Shown: positions 1-9,274, counted from the first letter of the stretch. The stretch is DNA of 64,000 bases from Bacillota bacterium (GCA_902363515.1 CABJAN010000014.1:1-64000), one strand, 5' to 3'. The notes: generated from the sequence alone by a model not told the origin. Numbers and translations are program-made.

Positions 1-21
1 GTGATTAAATTTTACATCAAA

Positions 22-45
22 AAGGAATAGGATTCCTTATATTTT
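22..45 (+). terminator. weak hairpin, possible terminator of an upstream gene
   Basis: AAGGAAT and ATTCCTT flank a three-base AGG loop, followed by a T-rich stretch. It could end a gene left of the window. The very short loop makes this tentative. Nothing else is seen in positions 1-80. Confidence 0.3.
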
Positions 46-200
46 TGGCATTTTTAAAAAGTTGTTAATAATCAGCAAGGATGATTATAGGTTCTGTGGA
101 TAAAACTGCGGAAACTCAAGTGGCAAGATACTGGACTTTTTCCTGGGCTGCTGATATAATGAAAGATAGTTTTGCAGTGAAAAGAATGACGGGGATTACT

Positions 201-902
201 ATGGTGTTAAAATCAATTAAGAAAACAGAAAAACTTCTTCCGGAACAGGTTTCGGAACAGATTATTAATTTAATTACGCAAAAACAACTAAAAGCTGGAG
301 AAAAGCTGCCAAATGAATTTGAACTGGCTGAGAAGCTGGCTGTGGGCAGAGGAACCATAAGAGAAGCTATTAAAATTCTGGTGTCCAAAAACGTGGTGGA
401 AATCCGCAGGGGTTGTGGGACTTTTGTGTGCAGCCGTCCGGGAATGGTAGATGACCCACTGGGATTTGCCTTTATCCGGGATAAAAAGAAGCTGGCATTG
501 GATCTTTGTGAGGTTCGTCTGATGATTGAACCGGAGATTGCAGCCCTGGCGGCCAGACGGGCAGAGGAGCATGAAATCAAAAAGCTTCAAAAGCTTGCAG
601 ATGAGGTGGCAGAGCTTTGCAAAAATCAGGAACAACATATGGAAAAAGATATTGAGTTTCATGAATGGATTGCAAAGCTGAGTAAAAATGCTGTGGTGTC
701 CAATCTGGTGCCTGTTATCCAGCAGGGAATCGCTGTGTTTATTCAGGTGACAGACCGTGCCCTGGCAATGGAGACGGTCCGCACCCACCAGAAAATTGTA
801 GATGCAATCAGGGTCGGAGACGAGACAAAAGCCAGAGAAGCCATGCTGGAACATTTAACCATAAACAGAGACTTAATCCATGAAATGGGATTGCCGCAGT
901 AA
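201..902 (+). CDS. FadR-type GntR transcriptional regulator
   Basis: A 233-residue DNA-binding regulator. An N-terminal winged helix (about residues 10-75, with the pattern GEKLPNEFELAEKL and GRGTIREAIK) is followed by an all-helical FCD ligand domain (about 95-225). The frame stays open back to position 81, but the ATG at 201 has a GGGG-containing ribosome site and gives the usual family length and N-terminus. It lies directly upstream of two sugar-acid dehydratase genes and an aldolase gene, so it probably controls that cluster and senses a sugar acid or its 2-keto-3-deoxy derivative. The ligand is inferred; FadR-family members next to uronate and aldonate genes usually act as repressors. 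Confidence 0.88.
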   Translation: MVLKSIKKTEKLLPEQVSEQIINLITQKQLKAGEKLPNEFELAEKLAVGRGTIREAIKILVSKNVVEIRRGCGTFVCSRPGMVDDPLGFAFIRDKKKLALDLCEVRLMIEPEIAALAARRAEEHEIKKLQKLADEVAELCKNQEQHMEKDIEFHEWIAKLSKNAVVSNLVPVIQQGIAVFIQVTDRALAMETVRTHQKIVDAIRVGDETKAREAMLEHLTINRDLIHEMGLPQ

Positions 903-925
903 ATGCTGCAGCAGTCCTTTTTTCT
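890..925 (+). terminator. hairpin overlapping the regulator stop codon
   Basis: ATTGCCGCAG and CTGCAGCAGT can pair through G-U wobbles around a six-base loop, followed by CC and six T residues. The left arm lies in the last codons of the regulator gene. It probably ends or attenuates that transcript before the dehydratase promoter. Confidence 0.5.
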
Positions 926-937
926 TATAAGAAATAG

Positions 938-966
938 TTGACGCAAGGTAACGAACGTGGTACTAT
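938..966 (+). promoter_or_regulatory. sigma-A promoter of the sugar-acid operon
   Basis: TTGACG, a 17-base spacer and TACTAT precede the first dehydratase gene. About 15 bases downstream, GACGTATGATGTC (980-992) is an imperfect palindrome that could be bound by the neighbouring FadR-type regulator. The operator assignment is a guess. Confidence 0.55.
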
Positions 967-1059
967 AAAACTACAGATATGACGTATGATGTCTTGACGG
1001 AAAAACAAAGTACAAGGCACAAAAGTTTTATGAAAAAAACGTAGAAAAGGAGAATCCAC

Positions 1060-2781
1060 ATGAAGTTAAGAAGTCAGGAATTAAGAAAAATCGCACCGGA
1101 ATTAGATCCTCTTCGTCTGGGTACAGGATGGAAAGTAGAGGATTTGTCAAAACCTCAGATTATGATTGAGAGTACCTTTGGTGACAGCCATCCGGGCAGC
1201 GGACATTTACTGGAATTAGTGGAAGAAGCAAGAGCAGGTGTGGCAGAAGCAGGTGGTCATGGCGCCAGATATTTCACTACAGATATCTGTGACGGAGAAG
1301 CGCAGGGACATGATGGTATTAACTATTCCCTGCCATCCAGAGATATGATTGCCAATATGATTGAAATTCATGCCAATGCAACGCCTTTTGACGGCGGTGT
1401 ATTTGTTGCAAGCTGTGATAAGGGTATGCCTGCGCATTTAATGGGAATCGGACGTGTCAATATCCCATCTATTGTGATTACAGGTGGTGTTATGGATGCA
1501 GGTCCGGATCTTCTGACACTGGAACAGATTGGTATGTACAGCGCCATGTGTGAACGTGGGGAAATCACAGAAGAAAAACTGACTTATTACAAACAGCATG
1601 CCTGTCCTTCCTGTGGCGCCTGCTCCTTTATGGGAACCGCTTCCACCATGCAGATTATGGCAGAAGCCCTTGGCCTTATGCTTCCAGGAAGCGCCCTGAT
1701 GCCGGCTACCAGCCCGGATTTACGTACTGTAGCAAGAGAAGCCGGAAAACAGGCAGTATGGCTTGCAGAGCATGACCTGACTCCGGATAAAATTGTAACC
1801 ATGAAATCTTTTGAAAATGCCATTATGGTTCATGCCGCAATTTCAGGTTCCACCAACTCCCTTCTTCATTTACCGGCTATTGCCAGAGAGTTTGGCATTG
1901 AAATTGATGGAGATACCTTTGACAGACTGCACAGAGGGGCTCATTACCTGTTAAATATCCGTCCGGCAGGACAGTGGCCTGCACAGTTCTTCTATTATGC
2001 TGGCGGCGTACCCACTATTATGGAAGAAATTAAGGATATGCTCCATCTGGATGTGATGACTGTAACAGGTAAGACTCTGGGTGAGAACCTGGAAGACTTA
2101 AAGAAAAATGGATTTTATGATAAATGTGATGCATACCTGGCAAAAGTGGGCTTAAAGAGAGAAGATGTGATCCGTCCATTTGACAACCCATTTGGAACAG
2201 ACGGAAGTATTGCAATTCTTAGAGGAAATCTCTGCCCGGACGGCGCTGTGGTAAAACACACCGTTGTGCCAAAAGAAATGTTTGAAGCTACTTTAAAGGC
2301 ACGTCCTTTTGACTGTGAAGAAGATGCCATTCATGCAGTTCTGACTCATGAAATCAAACCAGGGGATGCAGTTATTATCCGCTATGAAGGACCAAAAGGC
2401 AGCGGTATGCCGGAAATGTTCTACACCACAGAGGCCATTGCTTCTGATGCAGAACTGGGCGCTTCCATTGCCCTTTTGACAGACGGAAGATTTTCCGGAG
2501 CTTCCAAGGGTCCTGCTATTGGACATATTTCTCCGGAAGCAGCAGAAGGCGGTCCAATCGCTCTGGTAGAAGAAGGCGATTTGATTGAAATCAATATCCC
2601 AAACCGTGTACTTCGTATTGTAGGAATCGCAGAAGAGAAGAAAACACAGGAAGAAATTGATGAAATTCTGAAAGAACGTAAGAAAAACTGGACACCAAAA
2701 GAGCCAAAATATACCAAAGGCGTGATGAAAATCTTTTCTGAAAAAGCAGTATCTCCAATGAAGGGCGGATACATGGAGTAA
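1060..2781 (+). CDS. IlvD/Edd family dehydratase, probable sugar-acid dehydratase (copy 1)
   Basis: A 573-residue Fe-S enzyme expected to remove water from a vicinal diol acid and give a 2-keto-3-deoxy acid. Likely cluster cysteines of the family are visible: C77 in DICDG, C119 in SCDKGMP and C188 at the end of CPSCGAC; the C-terminal GRFSGASKG region is also present. Length is normal for the family. The start has the ribosome site AAAGGAG. It sits with a FadR-type regulator, a KduD-like dehydrogenase remnant, a second paralog and a DHDPS-family aldolase, which argues for sugar-acid catabolism rather than valine/isoleucine synthesis. The substrate cannot be read from the sequence; hexonate, pentonate or a dihydroxy acid all remain possible. 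Confidence 0.85.
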   Translation: MKLRSQELRKIAPELDPLRLGTGWKVEDLSKPQIMIESTFGDSHPGSGHLLELVEEARAGVAEAGGHGARYFTTDICDGEAQGHDGINYSLPSRDMIANMIEIHANATPFDGGVFVASCDKGMPAHLMGIGRVNIPSIVITGGVMDAGPDLLTLEQIGMYSAMCERGEITEEKLTYYKQHACPSCGACSFMGTASTMQIMAEALGLMLPGSALMPATSPDLRTVAREAGKQAVWLAEHDLTPDKIVTMKSFENAIMVHAAISGSTNSLLHLPAIAREFGIEIDGDTFDRLHRGAHYLLNIRPAGQWPAQFFYYAGGVPTIMEEIKDMLHLDVMTVTGKTLGENLEDLKKNGFYDKCDAYLAKVGLKREDVIRPFDNPFGTDGSIAILRGNLCPDGAVVKHTVVPKEMFEATLKARPFDCEEDAIHAVLTHEIKPGDAVIIRYEGPKGSGMPEMFYTTEAIASDAELGASIALLTDGRFSGASKGPAIGHISPEAAEGGPIALVEEGDLIEINIPNRVLRIVGIAEEKKTQEEIDEILKERKKNWTPKEPKYTKGVMKIFSEKAVSPMKGGYME

Positions 2782-2794
2782 AGGCGGTAGACAT

Positions 2795-3556
2795 ATGAAT
2801 TTATTTGACATTACAGGAAAAAAAGCCATTGTAACCGGTGGAACCAGAGGCCTTGGATATGGTATTGCAGAAGGGTATCTGGAAGCCGGATGTGAAGTCG
2901 CTATTGTAGGAACCTCAGATAAGGTTTACGAAGTGGCATAAGAATTTTGCCAGAGAGGCTATAAATGCCATGGTGTAAAAGGAAATCTGGGAAAACGGGA
3001 AGAAGTATACCGGGTATTTCAGGAATGCGTGGAGAAATTAGGTGGGGATTTGGACATTCTTCTCACAGCCCATGGAATCCAGAGACGCCACAGCGCAGAG
3101 GAATTTCCGGTGGAAGAGTGGGATGAGGTTTTGAATGTAAATTTGACTTCTGTATTTCTTCTTTGCCAGGAAGCCGGAAAAATCATGCTGAAAAAAGGAT
3201 ATGGAAAGATTATTACTATTGCTTCTATGAACTCTTTTTTCAGAGGACAGACCATTCCGGCTTATGCAGCAGCAAAAGGCGGCGTGGCACAGCTTACCAA
3301 GGAGCTTACTAATGACTGGCTGGCAAGAGGCGTGAATGTCAATGCCATTGCCCCTGGCTATATGGCAACAGAAATGAACAAGGCGCTGTTAGACCCTGCC
3401 AATCCAAGGTTTGCTTCTATTTCTGAACGGATTCCCGCAGGACGCTGGGGTACCGGAGAAGATATGAAAGGGGCGGCAATCTTTCTGGCATCCCATGCCA
3501 GTGATTACGTCAGTGGGGCAGTGATTCCGGTGGATGGCGGATATCTGGTGAAATAA
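2795..3556 (+). pseudogene. KduD-like short-chain dehydrogenase interrupted by an in-frame TAA
   Basis: The reading frame runs 253 codons, the length of E. coli KduD, and encodes an SDR protein: the cofactor motif TGGTRGLG near residue 15, the catalytic pair Y157 and K161 (YAAAK), and an intact C-terminus. Codon 49 is TAA at 2939-2941, and the same frame continues immediately (EFCQRGYKCHG), so one base change explains the break; CAA, GAA or AAA would restore it. There is no frameshift. Reinitiation at GTG 3029 would lack the cofactor-binding fold. The family oxidises or reduces sugar acids such as 2-deoxy-gluconate and 5-keto-4-deoxyuronate. It could also be a base error or readthrough. Confidence 0.85.
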
Positions 3557-3568
3557 AAAATGAAAAAG

Positions 3569-3610
3569 ACCTCAGCTCAAAGTAAAAAAACTTTCTGGGC
3601 TGAGGTTTTT
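3569..3610 (+). terminator. rho-independent terminator after the dehydrogenase
   Basis: ACCTCAGCTC-AAAG pairs with CTTTCTGGGCTGAGGT (3591-3606) and is followed by a T run. Confidence 0.75.
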
Positions 3611-3620
3611 GTGCTATAAT
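3592..3620 (+). promoter_or_regulatory. extended -10 promoter for the DUF952 gene
   Basis: A perfect TATAAT at 3615-3620 carries the extended TGC element just before it. The -35 (TTTCTG, 17-base spacing) is poor and lies inside the terminator stem above. Confidence 0.5.
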
Positions 3621-3649
3621 TTTGACAGTACCATGCGAAGGGAGTAAAA

Positions 3650-4006
3650 ATGCTTATTTTACATTGTATGAAACAGAAGTTATGGGAAACCATGAAAAAT
3701 GAACCATACATAGGAAAACCTTTATTAGAACAGAATCCCTTTATTCATTGTTCAGATTTAAAGTATTTCTGGAGGGTATCTCCTCATTTTGACAATGAAC
3801 AGGAAAATTTGGTGCTTTTAGTTATTGAGACGGAAGAACTGGATGTGACGGTAAAATGGGAAGATTTAGAGGGATGTGGAAGAACATACCCTCATATTTA
3901 CGGACTAATCAGAGCAGAAGCTATAAAGGCGGTTTTGCCATATCTAAAGGCAGAGGATGGTTCCTGGGTAAAGAATGTAGAATTACAGTATGTAGAAAAC
4001 CAGTAG
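3650..4006 (+). CDS. DUF952 family protein
   Basis: A 118-residue protein that matches DUF952 by its features: an N-terminal ILHCM strand, the central FIHCSD motif, a LLVIETEEL strand, KWED, and the terminal YPHIYG motif. The family is small, soluble and of unknown biochemical role; its fold resembles ADP-ribosyl-binding proteins in some classifications, which I cannot confirm here. It has its own promoter and a GGGAG ribosome site, yet ends only 14 bases before the second dehydratase and so is probably co-transcribed with it. Confidence 0.75.
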   Translation: MLILHCMKQKLWETMKNEPYIGKPLLEQNPFIHCSDLKYFWRVSPHFDNEQENLVLLVIETEELDVTVKWEDLEGCGRTYPHIYGLIRAEAIKAVLPYLKAEDGSWVKNVELQYVENQ

Positions 4007-4020
4007 AGGAGGAATTAATT

Positions 4021-5748
4021 ATGGCAATAAAACAAAAAAGCGCCCCACAAAGGCTTTTATGGGCACAATTTGATGCTTTACAGATGGGCTCTGGGTGGGA
4101 TGAAGAGGATATTTTAAAACCCCAGATTTTATTAGAAGATGTGTTTGGGGACAGCCATCCGGGAAGCACCCATCTGGCAGGACTTATGGAGCAGGCAAAA
4201 TACGGTGTGTTTGAAAAAGGCGGTTTTCCGGCTCAATATCACACTACAGATATTTGTGACGGTTGCGCCCAGGGGCATGACGGAATGAATTATATCTTAG
4301 CTTCCAGGGAGGCTATCTGCGATATGATTGAGGTTCATGGCTGTGTCTATCCCTGGGATGGAATGATTTTATCAGCTTCCTGTGACAAATCCATTCCAGC
4401 GCAGTTAAAGGCAGCGGCAAGATTGGATATTCCTACGATTTTTGTACCTGGAGGCAGCATGCGTCCGGGCCCCAATATGACCACTTCTTTGGTGGCAGGA
4501 GATATTTCTCTCAGACAGAAGCGAAAAGACGCTATTACGGACAGGGAAATTCTGGATTATAAGATGACCGGGTGTCCTTCCTGTGGAGCCTGCACCTTCC
4601 TGGGAACTGCAAGCACCATGCAATGTATGGCAGAAGCTCTTGGCCTGACTCTTCCGGGAGCGGCTCTTATGCCGGCCACCATGCGGGATATTTTTGCTTA
4701 TGCCAGAAAAGCAGGGAGAAAGATTCTGGAGCTGGTAGAAAAGGGAATCAAAGTCAGTGATATTCTTACCAGAGAAGCTTTTGAAAATGCAGTGATGATT
4801 CACAGTGCCATTGGAGGCTCTACCAATGCTACGCTGCATCTTCCTTCCATTGCCAGGGAGCTGGGCATGACTCTGGAGCCGGAGTTGTTTGATGAGCTGA
4901 ACCACAAGATACCCCATCTTGGAAACATTACCCCAAGCGGCGCTCATTTAACAGAGGCATTCTGGTTTGCAGGGGGCGTACCTATGGTGCAGAAAGAATT
5001 AAAGGATATGCTTCATCTGGATGTAATGACCGTTACAGGAAAGACCCTTGGCGAAAATCTGGAAGATTTGGAAAGAGACAACTTCTTTGAGCGGAATCTG
5101 GGATATTTGCATAATTATGGACTGGAGCGGGAACAGGTGATTTTTCCTGTGGAAAAGGCAGAGGAAAAAGGTTCTGTGGCTATTTTGAAAGGAAATCTGG
5201 CGCCGGAGGGTGCGGTGATTAAATATTCTGCCTGCAGCCAGGACATGCGGGAGCGGAAAGGTCCTGCAAGAGTTTTTAACAGCGAAGAGGCTGCTTATCA
5301 GGCAGTGGTGGATGGAAAGGTTCATCCGGGAGATATGCTGATTATCCGTTATGAAGGCCCAAGAGGAAGCGGTATGCCGGAAATGCTTATGACTACAGAA
5401 GCCATTGTATGTGATGAGCGGTTAAACGGTTCCGTATCTCTGATTACAGACGGACGTTTTTCAGGAGCTACCAGGGGAGCTGCTATTGGACATGTGTCAC
5501 CAGAAGCAGCAGCAGGAGGTCCCCTTGCTTTTGTGGAGGATGGGGACATTCTGGAATACAGTGTGAAAAACAGGCGACTGGATATTGTAGGAATTGGCGG
5601 TGAAGAAAAATCAAAAGAAGAGATAGAAGCCATTCTTGCCAAAAGAGCCCAGGCGGGCATTGTGCCAAGACCAGAGAGAAAAGGTCTGTTTAAGCGTTAT
5701 ACAGAACATGCACTTTCCGCTATGGAAGGCGCAGGATATGAGGATTGA
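4021..5748 (+). CDS. IlvD/Edd family dehydratase, probable sugar-acid dehydratase (copy 2)
   Basis: A 575-residue paralog of the enzyme at 1060-2781. The same Fe-S cysteine positions are conserved (C79 in DICDGC, C121 in SCDKSIP, C191 in CPSCGAC), and the block around [23 protein letters not shown] is nearly identical. The open frame extends upstream to 3856, but ATG 4021 follows AGAGGAGG and matches the paralog N-terminus. Two divergent copies in one cluster suggest different sugar-acid stereoisomers. It lies 13 bases before the aldolase gene, so the dehydration product probably goes straight to aldol cleavage. Confidence 0.85.
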   Translation: MAIKQKSAPQRLLWAQFDALQMGSGWDEEDILKPQILLEDVFGDSHPGSTHLAGLMEQAKYGVFEKGGFPAQYHTTDICDGCAQGHDGMNYILASREAICDMIEVHGCVYPWDGMILSASCDKSIPAQLKAAARLDIPTIFVPGGSMRPGPNMTTSLVAGDISLRQKRKDAITDREILDYKMTGCPSCGACTFLGTASTMQCMAEALGLTLPGAALMPATMRDIFAYARKAGRKILELVEKGIKVSDILTREAFENAVMIHSAIGGSTNATLHLPSIARELGMTLEPELFDELNHKIPHLGNITPSGAHLTEAFWFAGGVPMVQKELKDMLHLDVMTVTGKTLGENLEDLERDNFFERNLGYLHNYGLEREQVIFPVEKAEEKGSVAILKGNLAPEGAVIKYSACSQDMRERKGPARVFNSEEAAYQAVVDGKVHPGDMLIIRYEGPRGSGMPEMLMTTEAIVCDERLNGSVSLITDGRFSGATRGAAIGHVSPEAAAGGPLAFVEDGDILEYSVKNRRLDIVGIGGEEKSKEEIEAILAKRAQAGIVPRPERKGLFKRYTEHALSAMEGAGYED

Positions 5749-5761
5749 GGAGGAGAGAGAA

Positions 5762-6661
5762 ATGAAAGCAAAATGGATTACGCCAGTGGTGACCGCGTTA
5801 GATAAAGATGGCCATGTGGATGTGGAAGGAAATAAGAGTATTTACGATTTTCTCATTGAAAATGGAATGGACGGGATTCTCCTGTTTGGAAGTATCGGTG
5901 AATTTTTTGCAGTACCCATGGAAGAAAAGAAAGCGCTGATTCGGGAGGCAATCCGCCATATTGACCACAGAGTAACCGTATATGTGGGAACCTGCCATAT
6001 GGAATTTGAGACCTGTGTGGAATTGTCCAATTATGCTCTGGAACAGGGGGCAGATGGGGTGATGGTGATTTCACCATATTATTTCAGCCTGCCGGAAAGT
6101 GCAATTTTGAATTTTTACAGAACTTTGGCAGAACGTGTTCACGGACCGTTGCTTTTATACAATTTCCCGGACAGAACCGGTCATGATTTGACGCCGGATA
6201 TGATTTATAAGCTGGTATCAGAGCATGAAAATATTGTGGGAATCAAGGATACGGTTGCCACCATGGGACATACCAGAGCCATTATTCAGAAAGTAAAGAC
6301 AGAATATCCGGATTTTATGGTATATTCCGGTTTTGACGAATTCTTTGGACACAATGTGCTCTCAGGTGGAGATGGCTGTGTGGCAGGTTTATCAAACTTT
6401 GCTCCGGAAGTGGCATCCGGGTATGCCAAAGCAGCCAGACAGGATGATTTAAAAGCCATGACAGAATATCAGCAAAAGATTGACAGCCTTATGGCGATTT
6501 ATGATGTGGCGCCTCAGTTTATTCCTACCATTAAAAAAGCCATGGTAGTCCGGGGTGTGAACATGGAACCAGTATGTGCTATGCCTCTTCTGCCATCAAC
6601 AGAAGCAGAGACAGAGGAAATTCAGAAAATTTTACACAAGGCAGGACTTGTAGAAAAGTAA
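5762..6661 (+). CDS. DHDPS/NAL family aldolase, probable 2-keto-3-deoxy sugar-acid aldolase
   Basis: A 299-residue TIM-barrel class I aldolase. The Schiff-base lysine is K162 in VGIKDT, the catalytic tyrosine is Y133 in LLLYNFPDRTG, and the GSIGEF motif replaces the usual GTTGE at the carboxylate site. ATG 5762 follows GGAGGAGAGA; the longer frame from 5636 overlaps the upstream gene and is not needed. In this setting it should cleave a 2-keto-3-deoxy acid to pyruvate and an aldehyde. A dihydrodipicolinate synthase role is unlikely given the neighbours. The exact substrate is unknown. Confidence 0.85.
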   Translation: MKAKWITPVVTALDKDGHVDVEGNKSIYDFLIENGMDGILLFGSIGEFFAVPMEEKKALIREAIRHIDHRVTVYVGTCHMEFETCVELSNYALEQGADGVMVISPYYFSLPESAILNFYRTLAERVHGPLLLYNFPDRTGHDLTPDMIYKLVSEHENIVGIKDTVATMGHTRAIIQKVKTEYPDFMVYSGFDEFFGHNVLSGGDGCVAGLSNFAPEVASGYAKAARQDDLKAMTEYQQKIDSLMAIYDVAPQFIPTIKKAMVVRGVNMEPVCAMPLLPSTEAETEEIQKILHKAGLVEK

Positions 6662-6679
6662 AGTGTCTGGAAAAACAAG

Positions 6680-6734
6680 AATCTCTCATAGAAAATCAGA
6701 GTTTTTATCCCTGATATGCTGTGAGAGATTTTTG
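6680..6734. terminator. terminator between convergent genes
   Basis: AATCTCTCA pairs with TGAGAGATT, with an inner ATCAG/CTGAT pair and a T run. A-rich sequence on the left lets it also serve the minus-strand Sel1 gene. Confidence 0.7.
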
Positions 6735-6751
6735 ATATAATTGGTTTTATA

Positions 6752-7387
6752 TTAGCTGTTCAGCTCATCAATAGCCATGCGGAAACCGTTCTGGGCTGCT
6801 TTCACCCTCCAGAAATCGGCTTTTTCCTCATCCTTTTCTATGCCCTCTCCATAGCGGTAGAGTACAGAAAGGTTATACTGTGCGGAAGGAATCTGTGCAT
6901 TTGCCGCTTTTTCAAAAAGTTGAAAGGCTTTTTTTGGTTCATAGGGAAGTACCTCCCCTGATAAAAACTGGGCGGCAAGACAGCACATGGCGCGGAAGTC
7001 TCCCTGGGCAGCCGCCTTTTTGTACCAGTCCATGGCTTTGGAAAGGTCTGGCTTTACGCCAATGCCTTCCTCATAGCAGCGTCCCATATTGTACAGGGCG
7101 TTCAGGTCATTTCCTTTTGCAGCCTGCTCCATATATTGAAAAGCCTTCTTGGGATTTGCCGCTACTCCTTTTCCCTGGGCATAAAGCAGAGCAAGGCGAA
7201 GGGCCGCTTCTGTGTGGCCTTTTTTGGCGGCTTTTTCATACCAGATGGCAGCTTGTGCATAATCCACAGAAGTGCGGATTCCGTTTTCGTAGTAATAGCC
7301 CACACCGAAAATCAGGTCTTTCTGGCCATTTTCAGCCAGAATCATTAACTCTTCTACTGTAAAAATACTATTTTTTTTAATATCCAT
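6752..7387 (-). CDS. Sel1-repeat (TPR-like) protein
   Basis: About 211 residues made of roughly five Sel1-like repeats of about 36 residues, each with the pattern A-x-x-x-L-x-x-x-Y-x-x-G-x-G and a helix such as AIWYEKAAKKGH. No signal peptide or membrane segment is seen, so it is probably a cytoplasmic protein-protein scaffold. The frame is open further upstream to 7495; GGAG precedes three close ATG codons (7396, 7393, 7387), and I chose 7387 with 7393 equally possible. It is monocistronic and faces the Suf operon. The partner and function are unknown. Confidence 0.8.
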   Translation of the reverse strand: MDIKKNSIFTVEELMILAENGQKDLIFGVGYYYENGIRTSVDYAQAAIWYEKAAKKGHTEAALRLALLYAQGKGVAANPKKAFQYMEQAAKGNDLNALYNMGRCYEEGIGVKPDLSKAMDWYKKAAAQGDFRAMCCLAAQFLSGEVLPYEPKKAFQLFEKAANAQIPSAQYNLSVLYRYGEGIEKDEEKADFWRVKAAQNGFRMAIDELNS

Positions 7388-7453
7388 AACCATCATTCTC
7401 CGTTTTTTCTCATTGTACCACGAACGCAATTTTTTGAAAACTCTAAAATTTAG

Positions 7454-7482
7454 TTTACAATCAGAAAAGACCTGTATATAAT
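7454..7482 (+). promoter_or_regulatory. strong sigma-A promoter of the Suf-like operon
   Basis: TTTACA, a 17-base spacer and a perfect TATAAT lie 58 bases before the sufC start. No cysteine-regulatory or Fur-like palindrome was recognised next to it. Confidence 0.8.
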
Positions 7483-7539
7483 AAAAATCGGACAAAAAAT
7501 ATCCATGATATATTTTTATATAAACGGAGGAAGAAAACT

Positions 7540-8286
7540 ATGCTTGAATTAAGAGACGTCTCCTTTCGTGTTTCCGAGGATTCCAAGGAGAAAGAAAAGG
7601 GAATTCTGGAACATGTAAGCTTTACTTTGGAGGACAATAAATTCGTAGCCATTACAGGACCAAACGGCGGCGGAAAATCCACACTGGCAAAAATTATTGC
7701 GGGAATCCAGAAGCCCACAGAAGGACGGATTTTCCTGGATGGAGAAGACATTACAGACTGGAACATTACAGAAAGAGCAAGACATGGTATCAGCTATGCA
7801 TTTCAGCAGCCGGTTCGTTTCAAAGGTGTGACCGTGTTTGATCTCATTCACCTTGCAGCAGGAAAAGAAATTTCTCTGTCAGGAGCCTGTGAATATCTGT
7901 CTGCAGTGGGACTGTGCGCCAAGGATTATATTAACAGGGAAGTAAATGGCAGTCTGTCCGGCGGAGAGATGAAGAGAATTGAAATTGCTACGGTTATGGC
8001 AAGAGGAACCAGAATGTCCGTATTTGATGAACCGGAGGCGGGAATTGATTTGTGGAGTTTCCAGAACCTGATTCATGTATTTGAGAACATGAATAAGAAA
8101 AAGCAGGGCTCTATTCTCATTATTTCCCATCAGGAACGGATTTTGAATACAGCAGATGAAATTCTGGTGATTGCAGATGGAAAACTGGTGCGAAGAGGAA
8201 GTAAGGAAGAGGTGCTTCCGGCTTTATTAAATGCAGCAGAGACTGACACAGGATGTGCAATCTGGCAGAAAGGAGTACAGGACTAA
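7540..8286 (+). CDS. sufC: SufC-like Fe-S cluster assembly ATPase
   Basis: A 248-residue ABC ATPase of the SufC type: Walker A GPNGGGKST (residues 40-48), signature LSGGEMKR, Walker B with FDEPEAGID, and the SufC-type SHQERIL switch region. It carries no membrane partner; its stop codon overlaps the start of a SufB/SufD-like gene (TAATG). SufC works with SufB/D scaffolds to drive Fe-S cluster assembly in the cytoplasm. With only one scaffold gene and no sufS, sufU or second scaffold next to it, the pair fits the 'SUF-like minimal system' (SmsCB) known in archaea and anaerobic bacteria. Confidence 0.88.
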   Translation: MLELRDVSFRVSEDSKEKEKGILEHVSFTLEDNKFVAITGPNGGGKSTLAKIIAGIQKPTEGRIFLDGEDITDWNITERARHGISYAFQQPVRFKGVTVFDLIHLAAGKEISLSGACEYLSAVGLCAKDYINREVNGSLSGGEMKRIEIATVMARGTRMSVFDEPEAGIDLWSFQNLIHVFENMNKKKQGSILIISHQERILNTADEILVIADGKLVRRGSKEEVLPALLNAAETDTGCAIWQKGVQD

Positions 8287-9203
8287 TGGATGCAATTCAA
8301 AAACAGCTTTTAGAGGCAGTTTCCGGTCTGCATGAGGTTCCGGCAGGCGCCTATAATATCAGAACCAACGGAAAAACAGAAGGAAGACAGACTACAGAAA
8401 ATATCGATATCCAGCCAAGAGAAGAAGGAGATGGAATCGTCATTACCATCAAATCCGGCACGAAAAATGAGAGTATGCATATGCCGGTTATTTTAAGCAA
8501 GGCCGGATGGAAAGAAACCGTTTATAATGATTTTTATATTGGAGATGACTGTGATGTGACCATTGTAGCCGGCTGCGGTATTCACTGTGGAACAGATGAT
8601 GGAAGCCAGCATGATGGTATCCACAGCTTTTTCATTGGAAAAAATTCAAAAGTAAAATACGTGGAAAAACACTATGGAAGTGGTGACGGAAACGGAAAAA
8701 GAGTGATGAATCCCCAGACCATTATAGAAGTGGGAGAAGGCAGTTATATGGAAATGGATACTGCGCAGATTAAAGGGGTGGATTCCACAGAACGGCTTAC
8801 AAAGGTAAAACTTGGAAAAGGGGCATCCATAAAAGTTATGGAACGCCTTATGACACATGGGGAACAACGGGCAGAAAGCCGCTTTATTGTGGATTTAAAC
8901 GGAGAGGATTCCGGAGCTAACATTATTTCCAGATCGGTTGCAAAAGATGACTCTTATCAGATGTTCCAGTCTGTATTAAACGGAAATGCAAAATGCAGCG
9001 GCCATACAGAGTGTGACGCCATTATTGTGGGAAATGCAAAAATCAGCTCCATTCCGGAAATTACAGCGAATAATTCGGACGCAGCTCTGATTCATGAGGC
9101 AGCTATTGGAAAAATTGCAGGGGAGCAGATTATCAAACTGATGACTTTGGGGCTTACAGAGGAAGAAGCAGAGGAACAGATTATCAGCGGGTTCCTGAAA
9201 TAG
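8286..9203 (+). CDS. SufB/SufD-family scaffold, minimal (SmsB-like) form
   Basis: A 305-residue beta-helix scaffold of the SufBD family, much shorter than classical SufB (about 470 residues) because the long N-terminal region is absent. The core is recognisable: EKHYGSGDGNGKRVMNP, a run of beta-strand repeats, SRSVAKDDS, GHTECDAII and the C-terminal IHEAAIGKIAGEQ with the conserved E and the LTEEEAEEQIISGF tail. The ATG at 8286 overlaps the sufC stop. It should be the platform on which Fe-S clusters form, driven by SufC. SufD is the nearest alternative name, but a lone copy implies SufB-like duty. Confidence 0.85.
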   Translation: MDAIQKQLLEAVSGLHEVPAGAYNIRTNGKTEGRQTTENIDIQPREEGDGIVITIKSGTKNESMHMPVILSKAGWKETVYNDFYIGDDCDVTIVAGCGIHCGTDDGSQHDGIHSFFIGKNSKVKYVEKHYGSGDGNGKRVMNPQTIIEVGEGSYMEMDTAQIKGVDSTERLTKVKLGKGASIKVMERLMTHGEQRAESRFIVDLNGEDSGANIISRSVAKDDSYQMFQSVLNGNAKCSGHTECDAIIVGNAKISSIPEITANNSDAALIHEAAIGKIAGEQIIKLMTLGLTEEEAEEQIISGFLK

Positions 9204-9274
9204 ACGCTTTCTTGTCTCTTCTTGTAGTAAAATAAAAACAACTATTAACTGGAATTGGGAATGAGGGTGTTTTT

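Noticed and set aside
3856..4020. Upstream extension of the second dehydratase
   Set aside because: It overlaps the DUF952 gene, lacks a ribosome site and does not match the paralog N-terminus; ATG 4021 is well supported.
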